Assembly (NCBI GenBank): GCA_945869505.1 | Contig: CAMBOZ010000001.1 | Location: 5,438-69,437 of the forward strand | Origin: Bifidobacterium breve | GTDB taxonomy: Bacteria > Actinomycetota > Actinomycetes > Nanopelagicales > Nanopelagicaceae | Direction: 5' to 3' | DNA: 64,000 bases | In this document: in pieces, positions 26,743 through 36,225 of the stretch | Layout: every line of letters starts with the position of its first letter | How positions within the stretch are numbered: the first letter of the stretch is position 1 | Notes under the pieces: generated by a model | What the model saw: the letters and a program-made list of their open reading frames with translations, nothing else | Told to the model about the DNA's origin: nothing | Databases searched by the model: none | Translations under genes and position numbers: made by a program

Positions 26743-27608
26743 TGCTCGACTCTTACATTGGTTATCGCGTTCTTTTAGTACACGCACATCCAGATGACGA
26801 GACTATAAATAACGGTGCGACCATGGCGCTCTATGCATCACTCGGTGCGCAAGTAACGCTAATAACCTGTACTCGCGGTGAAGAGGGAGAAATTCTCACT
26901 CCAGAATTAATCCATCTTGCTAGTTCCGATACAGATTCTTTAGGTGAACACCGCGAAAGTGAACTCGCAAATGCTATGGAAGCGCTAGGAGTAAGTGATT
27001 TTCGTTTCTTGGCTGAAGGTGAAAGAAAGTATCGCGATAGCGGAATGATGGGAACCGAACCCAATAATCGTCCTGATGTATTTTGGCAGGCTGATCTTGA
27101 AGAAGCTTCGGATTATTTAGTGAAAGTTATTGAAGAGGTGAAACCTCACGTTTTGATTACCTATGATGAAATCGGGGGATACGGGCACCCGGATCACATC
27201 CAAGCCCATCGTGTCGCGATGCGGGCGAGTGAAAAATCTAATTGGCAGATACAGAAAATTTATTGGAACACAATGCCTAAATCCGTTCTTGCAGAAAGCA
27301 TGGCCAAGATGAAAGAGTTGGGATCTGATTTCTTTGGAGCAGATAACGTTGATGACCTGCCTTTTGCTAAGGAAGATTCCTTTGTAACAACTCTGATTGA
27401 TGGAAACTCACACGTTGAGGCCAAGATGGCGGCAATGAAGGCGCACCACACGCAGATATCACTTGATGGACCATTTTTTGCGCTTTCAAATAATCTAGGT
27501 TTACAAGTTTGGGGCCACGAGTATTACACCTTGGTTAAAGGGGAAAAGAGCGCACCATTTGATGCGAACGAGCGCGAATCAGATTTATTCTCAGGAGTTA
27601 ATCTCTAA
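26742..27608 (+). CDS. mshB: Mycothiol biosynthesis deacetylase MshB
   Basis: 288 residues with the zinc-binding HAHPDDET motif near the N-terminus and GHPDHIQAHR further on, both standard for MshB/Mca. It removes the acetyl group from GlcNAc-inositol, the second step of mycothiol synthesis; Mca (mycothiol conjugate amidase) is the close alternative. Gene order mshB - small membrane protein (Rv1170-Rv1171-like) supports MshB. It overlaps moeZ (TGATG), so the two are translationally coupled. Confidence 0.87.
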   Translation: MLDSYIGYRVLLVHAHPDDETINNGATMALYASLGAQVTLITCTRGEEGEILTPELIHLASSDTDSLGEHRESELANAMEALGVSDFRFLAEGERKYRDSGMMGTEPNNRPDVFWQADLEEASDYLVKVIEEVKPHVLITYDEIGGYGHPDHIQAHRVAMRASEKSNWQIQKIYWNTMPKSVLAESMAKMKELGSDFFGADNVDDLPFAKEDSFVTTLIDGNSHVEAKMAAMKAHHTQISLDGPFFALSNNLGLQVWGHEYYTLVKGEKSAPFDANERESDLFSGVNL

Positions 27609-27923
27609 ATGAAATTAATTAGTGCTTTCGCAGTAGGAATAGCCTCTGGAGTAGCCGCAATTTTTCTTCACCACTTTGCCCCGCCATTTGGAATTTCCGT
27701 TGCCATCGCCGGCACTTTCGTTGCCATATGGGCGGTCGGTCGCACTTTTGGGAAACGTATTTATAAGTTGGTAGCGGCAGCATCTTGGATCGCTATCTTT
27801 TGGCGTGGAGCTTCTCTTGGCGTTGGGAATGAGCTATTCATTCAGGGAGATAGGTTGGGAAATATTTTTTTACTTGGTTCAGTTATAGCGCTAATTCTTG
27901 CTGTGGCGCTTCCAGCTAATTAA
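27609..27923 (+). CDS. Small integral membrane protein
   Basis: 104 residues with three or four hydrophobic segments (residues ~1-20, 28-46, 55-73, 84-102). It begins directly after the mshB stop and corresponds in position to Mycobacterium Rv1171. No recognisable catalytic motif. Function unknown. Confidence 0.75.
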   Translation: MKLISAFAVGIASGVAAIFLHHFAPPFGISVAIAGTFVAIWAVGRTFGKRIYKLVAAASWIAIFWRGASLGVGNELFIQGDRLGNIFLLGSVIALILAVALPAN

Positions 27924-29281
27924 CTCCAGCTCCAACTCTGACCGTCTGGGCCATCGTTTATTGCAATCCCATCTTCGGCTAACAAATCGCGAAGGCGATC
28001 ACTTTCTTTCCAATTCTTATCTGACCTGGCTTGCGCACGTTTTTGCAATAACCCTTCCTGGTCAGGGCTGAGTGCACGCACTTCAAGTTTTCGATTCAGA
28101 TCCAAACCAAGCAGAGAGTCTGCATAAAGAAATATTGCGCGCTTTACATTATTGGGGACAGAAGCGTCCTTTTCTATCGCACGCAATCTTAATAAAACAC
28201 GAGGCGTATCTATATCTCTTTCGATGGCGCTAAGAATCTCGCGATCTTCCAAACGCTTATCATCATCTCCCCAAGTTGCCATATTGGTGCGCCAGCGTTT
28301 TAGCGTTGAGTCAGCCGCTTCCAATCCCGCCCAGGTTAAATCCATCTGAGATCGGTATCGATTTTCAAGCAGTGAAAGACGTAAAGCAAGAGTATCTAGG
28401 CCCCGGTCGATTAAGTGTTGTACTAGAACAACATTGCCAGCGCTTTTAGACATCTTGCGTCCTTCAAATAGTAGGTGTTCTCCGTGCACCCAGAGCTTTA
28501 CCGCTTCATGACCAATAATGGAATTTGATTGTGCTCGTTCATTTTCATGGTGTGGAAAACGCAGATCAATTCCACCAACGTGCAGATCAATTCGCTTCTC
28601 CAATAAATCTAGTGACATAGCAGTACATTCAATATGCCAACCTGGGAATCCTTTACCCCAGGGTGAATCCCAAACCATTTCAGTGCGATTACCAGCAGAT
28701 TTCCAGAGCGCCCAATCTGCATGGAAGCGTTTATCACCTTCATCGCTGTATTCATAACGATGACCCGGTTTGAGTGAATCTAATTTGTTTCCACTTATTG
28801 CACCGTAACTTTGAAAAGATCGTGCATCAAAATAGACCGAACCAAGATCTGTTGCATAGGCATGTCCACCCGAGATCAATTCGGCGATAGTTTGCAACAT
28901 TAAATCAATAGTTTCACTCGCCCGCGGATAGGAATCTGCCGGCAGGATATTGATTTTTGCTAAATCTTGGTGAAATTTCTCTTCATATTTTCGCGCTATC
29001 TCAAAGGGATCTCGCTTTTCTAATTGTGCCTGCTGCAACAATTTATCTTCGCTTTGGAAATCTTCCGACATATGACCGACATCTGTGATGTTCTGAATCA
29101 ATCTGACCTGTCGTCCGTCAAGCTTTAAAGCGCGAACAATTAGATCAGCCAGTAAAAAGGTACGTAAATTACCGACGTGTGCGTCGCGGTAAACAGTTGG
29201 ACCACAGCAGTAGACATTTATCGTGTCTTCAGCAGTAACTTCACTTAGCCCACGAGTTAATGTGTCATAGATTGTGATCAT
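27920..29281 (-). CDS. cysS: Cysteinyl-tRNA synthetase (complete CysRS architecture)
   Basis: 453 residues. Class I signatures are the HIGH-equivalent DAHVGN and KMSKS in GRKMSKSAGN. The zinc ligands of CysRS (Cys in CGPTVY, Cys in WHIECTA, His/Glu in FPHHENE) are present. The C-terminal helical domain (ARSDKNWKESDRLRDLL, then DGPDGQSW) is complete, which separates it from MshC, the mycothiol cysteine ligase, which lacks it. The sequence differs clearly from the Rv3580c-type actinobacterial CysRS I remember. It charges tRNA-Cys with cysteine. The ATG overlaps the GNAT stop. Confidence 0.85.
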   Translation of the reverse strand: MITIYDTLTRGLSEVTAEDTINVYCCGPTVYRDAHVGNLRTFLLADLIVRALKLDGRQVRLIQNITDVGHMSEDFQSEDKLLQQAQLEKRDPFEIARKYEEKFHQDLAKINILPADSYPRASETIDLMLQTIAELISGGHAYATDLGSVYFDARSFQSYGAISGNKLDSLKPGHRYEYSDEGDKRFHADWALWKSAGNRTEMVWDSPWGKGFPGWHIECTAMSLDLLEKRIDLHVGGIDLRFPHHENERAQSNSIIGHEAVKLWVHGEHLLFEGRKMSKSAGNVVLVQHLIDRGLDTLALRLSLLENRYRSQMDLTWAGLEAADSTLKRWRTNMATWGDDDKRLEDREILSAIERDIDTPRVLLRLRAIEKDASVPNNVKRAIFLYADSLLGLDLNRKLEVRALSPDQEGLLQKRAQARSDKNWKESDRLRDLLAEDGIAINDGPDGQSWSWS

Positions 29282-30240
29282 AATTTATCTGAATTCTTGG
29301 CCAAGATGCGATAGACAAATTTGTGGTGAATCGTAAAACCCATAGATTGGTAGAGCGCGAGAGCTGCGCCATTTTCATTATCTACCTGTAATGAAACTTT
29401 TGTAGCCCCATCACTGACCGCAGCGGATAACAAGTTGTTCATTAAAATCTTTGCAACACCTTTACCTCGAAAAGAAGGATTTACAAATAATCTAGTAACG
29501 ATCGACCAACTACCGAAGGTGGCAATTCGGCCTACCGCAATAACTTGCTCACCAATTTTAATTGCCCCATACCTTGCGGGATATCTTCGCATTATTTTTT
29601 CAAGTGGCTGATCAGAATTTATCTCTAACCACTCCTTGGAAGGGTAGTCCAAAATTTCAATGAAAAATTGCGGATCGCTCGATGCTTCTATCGCGCCTAT
29701 ATCTCTAATCAAGAAATTCGCATCTATCTTTATATTCCAACCATTCTGCTCTAAATACCTATCCAATTCATCGAATATCGGCAGAGGGATACTAAAGGTT
29801 GGCTTTAATTTATTTTCACGGTAGATATTTGTTATTTCATCGACTGCGGAAGCAAGATCGATCGGTGGTTCACCAATCGGCAAAACTGAGTTAGCGCGCA
29901 TACTAAATCCATCAGAGATTCGAAGCCGCCATTTTCCATAATCCACAATTTCTTGTGCAGGCCATGTTAGGTCTGAGAGTTTTTCTAACTCAAAAATTCT
30001 TTGCGAAAGCGGTGCGCCTTTACCAGCCAAATCAGGTAGCGGTTTAATCTCGCGCCAAATTGCGATCTCATCCGGTGAAAAGGTGATCGTCTTAGATTTA
30101 GAGGTAATCAACTCGCGTTCGCTCTGCAGAATTCCGACAATATCCCGATATCCACCGCTTGGATCATGCAGGCGAATAGTGACGCGTTTGCCGATCGCCC
30201 CAAGTAGTGATGGCACAGTTTTTTGGGCCGCCTCGGTCAT
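29278..30240 (-). CDS. GNAT family acetyltransferase with N-terminal extension
   Basis: 320 residues. A small beta-rich N-terminal region (residues ~15-70; GKRVTIRLHDPSGGYRDIVG) precedes a linker and a C-terminal GNAT fold whose acetyl-CoA loop is VNPSFRGKGVAKILMNNLL. It is not clearly MshD, which has two GNAT domains and a different length. TAAAGT lies 6 bases before the ATG (leaderless). It lies beside ferredoxin and dapC as in many actinobacteria. Substrate unknown. Confidence 0.78.
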   Translation of the reverse strand: MTEAAQKTVPSLLGAIGKRVTIRLHDPSGGYRDIVGILQSERELITSKSKTITFSPDEIAIWREIKPLPDLAGKGAPLSQRIFELEKLSDLTWPAQEIVDYGKWRLRISDGFSMRANSVLPIGEPPIDLASAVDEITNIYRENKLKPTFSIPLPIFDELDRYLEQNGWNIKIDANFLIRDIGAIEASSDPQFFIEILDYPSKEWLEINSDQPLEKIMRRYPARYGAIKIGEQVIAVGRIATFGSWSIVTRLFVNPSFRGKGVAKILMNNLLSAAVSDGATKVSLQVDNENGAALALYQSMGFTIHHKFVYRILAKNSDKL

Positions 30241-30338
30241 GTTGATACTTTAATCGGGCAACCTCGCCTGCGCATGGTTAGAATAAGCGGCATCGTGAGG
30301 TGCGCCCTTCGAGCGCTATCAAATTTGGAGGTTAGCTC

Positions 30339-30656
30339 GTGACCTATGTAATTGCCCAACCGTGCGTTGATGTTAAGGATAAATCCTGCATCGAGGAGTG
30401 CCCAGTTGACTGCATCTATGAAGGCGCGCGCTCTCTCTATATCCAGCCTGATGAATGCGTGGATTGTGGAGCATGCGAACCGGTCTGCCCAGTTGAAGCC
30501 ATTTATTATGAAGATGACATTCCATCACAATGGAAAGATTCCACGAAGATCAACACTGAGTTCTTCGTAGAGTTGGGTTCACCTGGTGGCGCTGCCAAAG
30601 TTGGACTAACAAATAGTGACCATCCGATTGTCGCTGCACTTCCTCCTAAAGAATAA
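30339..30656 (+). CDS. fdxA: 7Fe ferredoxin (FdxA/FdxC type)
   Basis: 105 residues from GTG with GGAGG seven bases upstream. The first cluster pattern is C-x7-C-x3-CP (CVDVKDKSCIEECP, [3Fe-4S] type) and the second CVDCGACEPVCP, [4Fe-4S]. It is a small cytoplasmic electron carrier of the mycobacterial FdxC class, followed by dapC (Rv1177-Rv1178 order). Confidence 0.93.
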   Translation: MTYVIAQPCVDVKDKSCIEECPVDCIYEGARSLYIQPDECVDCGACEPVCPVEAIYYEDDIPSQWKDSTKINTEFFVELGSPGGAAKVGLTNSDHPIVAALPPKE

Positions 30657-30685
30657 AACAAGCAAAGCCTGCCTGGCCGCCGATC

Positions 30686-31759
30686 ATGCGCCAACCATTG
30701 CCGGATTTTCCGTGGGACGCTCTTGCTCCTTTTGCAGATAAAGCCCGCGCGCATACCGGTGGAATTATCGATCTTTCACAAGGAACTCCCGTTGATGCAA
30801 CGCCTGATTTGATTCAAAGCGCACTGCGCGCAAGTTCTGATTCACCGCGCTATCCGGTTACGGCGGGCACAAAAGAAGTGCAAACAGCAATTCGTAATTG
30901 GGCAATTAACCATCTTGGTGCAACCGGAGACTTTGATGTACTTCCTGTTATCGGTTCTAAAGAGTTAGTCGCGTGGTTACCAACATTGTTAGAAAGTAAG
31001 CAGGTGATCTATCCAGAGGTTGCCTATCCAACATATTTAGTAGGTGCGCTTTTGGCGCAATCTCAGCCAATCGCTGTTGGAGTTGATGCAAATACTTGGC
31101 CAAATGCTGATTTTGCGTGGATTAATACGCCAGCTAATCCAACAGGGCGCGTCCACTCCGAGGCGGAACTGCGGACGGCAATTGATTGGGTGCGAAGAAA
31201 CAACTCCGTTTTAATCTGCGATGAATGTTACATAGATTTTGGTGACAAGACCGTTCCAACTTCGCTTCTCAAATACACAGATGGCGATAACTCAAACATT
31301 CTGGTTGTTCATTCTCTATCAAAGCGCTCATCTATGGCTGGCTACCGAGGTGCATTCCTAATTGGTGATTCGAAGCTAATTGCAAGAATACGTGAAATCA
31401 GAAAGCACGCAGGAATGATGGTTCCGCTGCCAATTCAAAATTCTATGGTCGCAGCACTTAGCGATGAAAAGCATGTCGAAGAACAGCGTGCGCGATATAA
31501 CTCGCGTCGTGCAATTCTTGCTCCGGCCTTACAAGAAGCAGGTTTTCAGATTGATGACTCTGCTGCAGGGCTTTATATCTGGTGCACGCGCTCGGAAGAC
31601 GCTTGGAAATCGGTAGATTGGTTAGCCAGCCTTGGAATTTTGGCAACCCCCGGAACTTTTTACGGTCCTCTCGGGACCTCACACATACGCGTCGCAATGA
31701 CTGCCACTGATACACAAATCGCAGATGCCGCAGCGCGAATCCGAGAGGCGATTAAATAG
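30686..31759 (+). CDS. dapC: Succinyldiaminopimelate aminotransferase
   Basis: 357 residues, fold-type I aminotransferase. The PLP lysine is in HSLSKRSSMAGYRG, the NPTGRVHSEAEL and ICDECYIDFG segments bind cofactor and substrate, and the C-terminal arginine lies in THIRVAMT. It transfers the amino group to N-succinyl-2-amino-6-oxopimelate, the step after DapD. Position after ferredoxin is conserved in actinobacteria. The stop overlaps the next start. Confidence 0.9.
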   Translation: MRQPLPDFPWDALAPFADKARAHTGGIIDLSQGTPVDATPDLIQSALRASSDSPRYPVTAGTKEVQTAIRNWAINHLGATGDFDVLPVIGSKELVAWLPTLLESKQVIYPEVAYPTYLVGALLAQSQPIAVGVDANTWPNADFAWINTPANPTGRVHSEAELRTAIDWVRRNNSVLICDECYIDFGDKTVPTSLLKYTDGDNSNILVVHSLSKRSSMAGYRGAFLIGDSKLIARIREIRKHAGMMVPLPIQNSMVAALSDEKHVEEQRARYNSRRAILAPALQEAGFQIDDSAAGLYIWCTRSEDAWKSVDWLASLGILATPGTFYGPLGTSHIRVAMTATDTQIADAAARIREAIK

Positions 31760-32727
31760 TGGCAATCGGAATTTTGCTAGTTGGTGGATTTGGTACGCGC
31801 TTAAAACCACTCACAAATCAGACCCCTAAACCAATGTTGCCGGTCGGTGGTTTACCGGTGACGGAACATCAATTACTCGCTGCAAAGAAAGCAGGGATCA
31901 ACACTGTTATTTTGGCGACTTCGTATCTCGCTGACGTATTTACTCCATATTTCGGCGATGGTTCCAAATGGGATATGAAGTTGCTCTACGCAGAAGAAAA
32001 TGAACCACTTGGTACAGGTGGCGCAATACGCAACGCAGCCTCCCTAGTTGACTTTGCTAGTACGAATGAAGAATTCGTAATATTCAATGGAGATGTATTA
32101 AGTGGCCACAACATTGCAGCACAGCTTGATTTTCATAGATTGAATCAGGCAGATGTCACTCTTCATTTAATTGAAGTTGCTGATGCGCGCGCTTTTGGAT
32201 GTGTTCCAACTGACTCAAACGGCAAGGTTTTAGACTTTCTAGAAAAGATGGAAAATCCGGTCACCAATGCAATTAATGCTGGGTGCTATGTCTTTAACTC
32301 TTCCGTTATTTCACAGATCCCTGCCGAGAAAGTTGTCAGCATCGAACGCGAAACTTTTCCGCAATTAGTTAAAAGCGGTCGACCGGTTTATGGCTATAAC
32401 GAGCAGTCTTATTGGCTAGATATCGGTACCCCAGCAGCGCTCTTCAAAGGCTCGCGCGATATTGTGGGCGAAGGATTTCTAGCTGGGCTGGGCAGTAAAA
32501 TTGGCGAGAACGCGGTCATTGCCGGCGGGACTTCAATTGGTCAGCGATCAAGGATCGGTGCCAATTGCAAGATCAACAATTCGATTATTGGTGATGGCGT
32601 ATTAATTGGTGATGGCTGCACCATTGAAGACTCATTCATTCTTCATGATTCACAAATCGCAGATAATTCAAAAATCATTGGAAAATACATTTCACCGAAA
32701 GAAATTCTGCCAATTTCACTCCAATAA
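31759..32727 (+). CDS. Sugar-1-phosphate nucleotidyltransferase (mannose-1-P guanylyltransferase-like)
   Basis: 322 residues from GTG, coupled to dapC. The nucleotide-binding opening GGFGTRLKPLTNQTPKPMLPV and the GTGGAIRNA segment are followed by a C-terminal left-handed beta-helix (IGENAVIAGGTSIGQRSRIG). It makes a nucleotide sugar, probably GDP-mannose, because whiB2 and phosphomannomutase follow as in the Rv3264c-Rv3257c region. Glucose-1-phosphate specificity is the alternative. Confidence 0.82.
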   Translation: MAIGILLVGGFGTRLKPLTNQTPKPMLPVGGLPVTEHQLLAAKKAGINTVILATSYLADVFTPYFGDGSKWDMKLLYAEENEPLGTGGAIRNAASLVDFASTNEEFVIFNGDVLSGHNIAAQLDFHRLNQADVTLHLIEVADARAFGCVPTDSNGKVLDFLEKMENPVTNAINAGCYVFNSSVISQIPAEKVVSIERETFPQLVKSGRPVYGYNEQSYWLDIGTPAALFKGSRDIVGEGFLAGLGSKIGENAVIAGGTSIGQRSRIGANCKINNSIIGDGVLIGDGCTIEDSFILHDSQIADNSKIIGKYISPKEILPISLQ

Positions 32728-32755
32728 GTCGATAAATCCGCGAAAATGAGCGTGA

Positions 32756-32812
32756 TTTACAGGTGTAAACCCAGGGCTTGGACTTGACTAATAGGGATTA
32801 CAAGCGTGTAAT
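32756..32812 (+). promoter_or_regulatory. whiB2 promoter with two inverted repeats
   Basis: -35 TTGACT (32784-32789), a 17-base spacer and -10 TGTAAT (32807-32812) give a normal housekeeping promoter, with a leader of roughly 57 bases. Two palindromes flank and enter it: TTTACA-GG-TGTAAA (32756-32769) lies upstream of the -35, and ATTACA-AGCG-TGTAAT (32797-32812) has the -10 as its right arm. Both share the half-site NTTACA/TGTAAN, so one regulator could bind both. Which regulator is unknown. Confidence 0.6.
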
Positions 32813-32875
32813 TCGTTCTAGAGAAGTTGCGTTCGCATCTGGACGTGACCCCGAAGGTCTTGAGGAGATTAGTCG

Positions 32876-33184
32876 ATGCCGATTCGTCCAGAAGCTACAC
32901 CTACTGGCAATCCAACAGCCCCTACTGCTGGACCATCTATCAAATTAGCAAACGGAGAGAACATTGAACTCTCCTGGCAAGAGCGCGCACTTTGCGCGCA
33001 AACAGATCCAGAAGCATTCTTTCCTGAAAAAGGTGGCTCAACTCGTGAAGCAAAGCGCGTATGCCTTTCTTGCGATGTTCGCCAAGAATGCTTGGAATAC
33101 GCGCTCGCACACGATGAGCGCTTTGGCATCTGGGGTGGACTCTCCGAACGTGAGCGTCGCCGTTTGAAGCGCCGCCCAGCGTAA
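32876..33184 (+). CDS. whiB2: WhiB2-type Fe-S transcription factor
   Basis: 102 residues. Four conserved cysteines (Cys in LCAQTD, then VCLSC and CLEY) bind a [4Fe-4S] cluster. FGIWGGLSERERRRLKRR is the turn plus basic tail of the family. WhiB2/WhmD controls septation and sporulation genes with WhiA-type partners in other actinobacteria. Position next to sugar-nucleotide genes equals Rv3260c. Shine-Dalgarno GAGGAG lies before the ATG. Confidence 0.9.
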   Translation: MPIRPEATPTGNPTAPTAGPSIKLANGENIELSWQERALCAQTDPEAFFPEKGGSTREAKRVCLSCDVRQECLEYALAHDERFGIWGGLSERERRRLKRRPA

Positions 33185-33189
33185 CTCTC

Positions 33190-36100
33190 ATGAGTTCACA
33201 TCGCGTCACCGCGATTCTTGTACTTCACGACGGCGCAACTTGGCTGCCCGAAGTTGTTGCATCTCTTACTTCCCAAACTCACCAAATTGATCAAATAGTT
33301 GCAGTTGATACTGGGTCAAAAGATTCATCTGCAAAATTAGTTAAAGGTGCGCGAATACCTGTCTTACCAATGGATCGCGAAACAGGTTTTGGTGAAGCAA
33401 TCTTGCACGCTGTTTCAACTTTGCCCGCTGTAACCGATCCAGAGCACGAATGGCTATGGATTCTTCACGATGATTTATCGGTTCACCGTAAAGCGCTCGC
33501 AAATTTAATTTCGGAGGTAAAAACCCGTCCGAATGTAGCGATGGCTGGTCCAAAACTTTTAGGTTGGCATGACCGAACACATTTATTGGAAATTGGAATA
33601 AGCATCGCCGCGAATGGAAATCGCTGGACCGGTCTTGAACCATCCGAGTACGACCAAGGACAACGAGATGGAGTTCACGAAGTTCTTGCGGTTAGCACCG
33701 CTGGAGCGCTAATTCGACGAGATGTATTTGAACAATTAGGTGGCTTTGATCCAAATCTTGATCTATTTCGCGATGATGTAGATTTTGGATGGCGTCTTTA
33801 TTCCGCAGGTTATGTAGCGATCGCAGTTTCAAGCGCCGTCGCATTTCACGCGGAAGCATCTGCAAACGAACGACGCACAGTCGATGTTGCAGAGGCATTC
33901 TTACACCGTCCACTTTTATTAGATCGGCGCAATGCCGCTTATGTGCTGCTATCTAACTCTTCGTGGTGGCGTTTACCTCTGCTAACCCTGCAACTTCTTA
34001 CCGGCTCCATCCTTCGTGCAATTGGATTCTTATTTGCAAAATTGCCTGGATATGCCAGCGATGAAATATTGGCTGTTGGAACTTTATTCATACATCCCGG
34101 CGAACTATTCCAAGCTCGCAAAGTTAGGCGATCTCAGCGATTAGTGCCTGCGGGTATTGCTCTTAAGTTCATACCATCGCGCTGGTCCCAGATTCGATTA
34201 TCTCTTTCTAGATCAGCGGAATGGATACGATCTCAAATCTTTCCCGATGAGATTAGCGAAGTTCGCGATATTTCAATGTTGGATGAGAATTTAGATGAAG
34301 AAGATTTGTTAACCCCAGCTTCAAATCGCAACTGGTTTTCACTAATCAAACGTCCTCTGGTTGCATTACCGGTATTTCTTTTTATCTTGACACTAATTTG
34401 GTCCCGTAATCGCTTTGGCTCCATATTTGGAGGCGCGTTACCTGAACAGCCAGCTGGAGTCAGTGATATTTGGAATACATACTTAAGTGGGTGGCACTCG
34501 ATCGGAATGGGAACTTCGGCAGCAGCACCCACCTGGCTAGCCATTCTTGCTCTTTTTGCAACTCCATTTTTAGGAAGTTTAAAACTCTTTGTGACACTTT
34601 TATTTCTAATGGCGCCACTTTTGATTGCAGGTTCAGGGTATTTACTACTGCGCCGGCTATCAAATAATCGCTGGTTAACTGTTGGCGCGTCTTTACTATA
34701 TGCAATTTCTCCGGTTGCAATTTCTGCCATAAATTCTGGTCGATTAAGTACGGTAATGGTTCTTATCTTGTTACCACTCTTCATTAGCGCGGCACAGGGA
34801 ATAGCCACGCTTGATCAATTCACCTGGCGCCGCATCTTTGGGCTTTCTCTCTTAGGATCTGTTCTCTTTGCTTTCTCACCTATCTTGCTATTGGCCGGCC
34901 TCTTGTTCAATGTTTTTGCAATTTATCGCGACTACATGGCAAGTGAACAGGGGAGAAACGCCGAGTTGTTTAACAATCGGCTGTATCGCCGCCTAGCGCT
35001 GGTTATTACACCGGTTTTAATCTGTGCACCCTGGAGTTTTGAGTTGTTGGTTCAACCGAAACGATTCTTCATTGATTCAGGATTTTTACTCCCAGGAGGC
35101 GGTCCTAATTTAGCTTTAATTGGAAATCCGGGTGGACCTGGTTCATTGCCAATTTTTATCTTAAGCCCATTAACACTCGTGCTCGGAATTTCGCTCTTTT
35201 CTTCAACTAGAGCGCGATTAGTCGCTGAACTTGGATTTATATCGCTACTTTCTGCAATTTTACTTAGCACGTTATCAATAACCGGTAATGGAACTTCTAT
35301 TGCGACTCCAATTTATTCCGGATCACTTATAACCCTCACCACGCTCGCAGCAATAAGTGCATCGGTGATTATGCTCGATAAATTACGCGAGCGACTCATT
35401 ACAACAAATGTAAATTTCCGACACATATCTGCTGGAGTGCTTTTAATATTTACCGCCTTATATACCGCGACTTCAATTTCTTGGATAGTAACGAGCGGCG
35501 CTAATTCTCCATTGCAGACTGGTAAAGATGTTGTATTGCCGGCATTTCTCGCTATTGAAACCGATGCAAAAACTATGGTTATTCGCCCACGATCAAATAA
35601 TCAAGAAGTGTCTCTAAATTACTATCTTGCGCGCGGCGGAGATGCCACCTTGGCACAACCGGATTTGGCACCATCTGATCGCGAACAAATCTCTGCAGCA
35701 GTGCAGGAGTTGGCCGATGGCACAGGATTAACTGCAAGCACAACATTTGCGGTACACGGCATTAAATATCTTTTCTTAAAGAGTCCAATCGATGAAAATA
35801 TTGCACGTGTAATCGATGGCTTAGGCGGATTTTCTAGAGCCTCTTCTACAAACGCAGGCATAGTTTGGAAAATCTCAGTTAACACTGGATCAATTCTCTT
35901 TACCGACACCTTCGGCAAAAGTTCGGTTCTCCAACAAGGCAAGTTGGGAATTACAGTCAATGAATCTGGCGAAATGACTCTGACAGAGAATTACAGTCAA
36001 GGTTGGAGAGCAATGCAGGATGGTGCTCGCTTAGAACGTAAACCAAGCGTGGATGGCATGCCGGTGTTTACAGTAACCGAGCCAGGGCTCGTAACTTTAA

Positions 36101-36225
36101 TGTATGACGGAACTTCACGTCGCGCTTGGGTTTCATTTCAAACAATTGTTTTAGTCACCGTTGTGATACTCGCCTTACCTGCGGGTCGCCGTCGCCGCGA
36201 AATTGAAGATGCGGAGTTAGCATGA
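33190..36225 (+). CDS. Large multi-pass membrane glycosyltransferase (GT2)
   Basis: 1011 residues. Residues ~1-230 form a GT2 domain (TAILVLHDGATWLPEVVASL, WILHDDLSV, FDPNLDLFRDDVDFGWR). About a dozen transmembrane helices span ~395-770, then an extracytoplasmic C-terminal domain with one last helix near 985-1005. Such proteins add sugars to lipid-linked wall polymers; donor and acceptor unknown. It starts 5 bases after whiB2 and overlaps the DUF5719 gene, so it is under the whiB2 promoter. Confidence 0.85.
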   Translation: MSSHRVTAILVLHDGATWLPEVVASLTSQTHQIDQIVAVDTGSKDSSAKLVKGARIPVLPMDRETGFGEAILHAVSTLPAVTDPEHEWLWILHDDLSVHRKALANLISEVKTRPNVAMAGPKLLGWHDRTHLLEIGISIAANGNRWTGLEPSEYDQGQRDGVHEVLAVSTAGALIRRDVFEQLGGFDPNLDLFRDDVDFGWRLYSAGYVAIAVSSAVAFHAEASANERRTVDVAEAFLHRPLLLDRRNAAYVLLSNSSWWRLPLLTLQLLTGSILRAIGFLFAKLPGYASDEILAVGTLFIHPGELFQARKVRRSQRLVPAGIALKFIPSRWSQIRLSLSRSAEWIRSQIFPDEISEVRDISMLDENLDEEDLLTPASNRNWFSLIKRPLVALPVFLFILTLIWSRNRFGSIFGGALPEQPAGVSDIWNTYLSGWHSIGMGTSAAAPTWLAILALFATPFLGSLKLFVTLLFLMAPLLIAGSGYLLLRRLSNNRWLTVGASLLYAISPVAISAINSGRLSTVMVLILLPLFISAAQGIATLDQFTWRRIFGLSLLGSVLFAFSPILLLAGLLFNVFAIYRDYMASEQGRNAELFNNRLYRRLALVITPVLICAPWSFELLVQPKRFFIDSGFLLPGGGPNLALIGNPGGPGSLPIFILSPLTLVLGISLFSSTRARLVAELGFISLLSAILLSTLSITGNGTSIATPIYSGSLITLTTLAAISASVIMLDKLRERLITTNVNFRHISAGVLLIFTALYTATSISWIVTSGANSPLQTGKDVVLPAFLAIETDAKTMVIRPRSNNQEVSLNYYLARGGDATLAQPDLAPSDREQISAAVQELADGTGLTASTTFAVHGIKYLFLKSPIDENIARVIDGLGGFSRASSTNAGIVWKISVNTGSILFTDTFGKSSVLQQGKLGITVNESGEMTLTENYSQGWRAMQDGARLERKPSVDGMPVFTVTEPGLVTLMYDGTSRRAWVSFQTIVLVTVVILALPAGRRRREIEDAELA

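Noticed and set aside
27920..29281. Assignment as MshC (mycothiol cysteine ligase)
   Set aside because: The C-terminal CysRS anticodon-binding region is present and complete, and sequence around KMSKS fits CysRS; MshC lacks that domain.
34233..34808. 191-residue open frame on the minus strand
   Set aside because: Antisense shadow of the giant glycosyltransferase; no recognisable domain.
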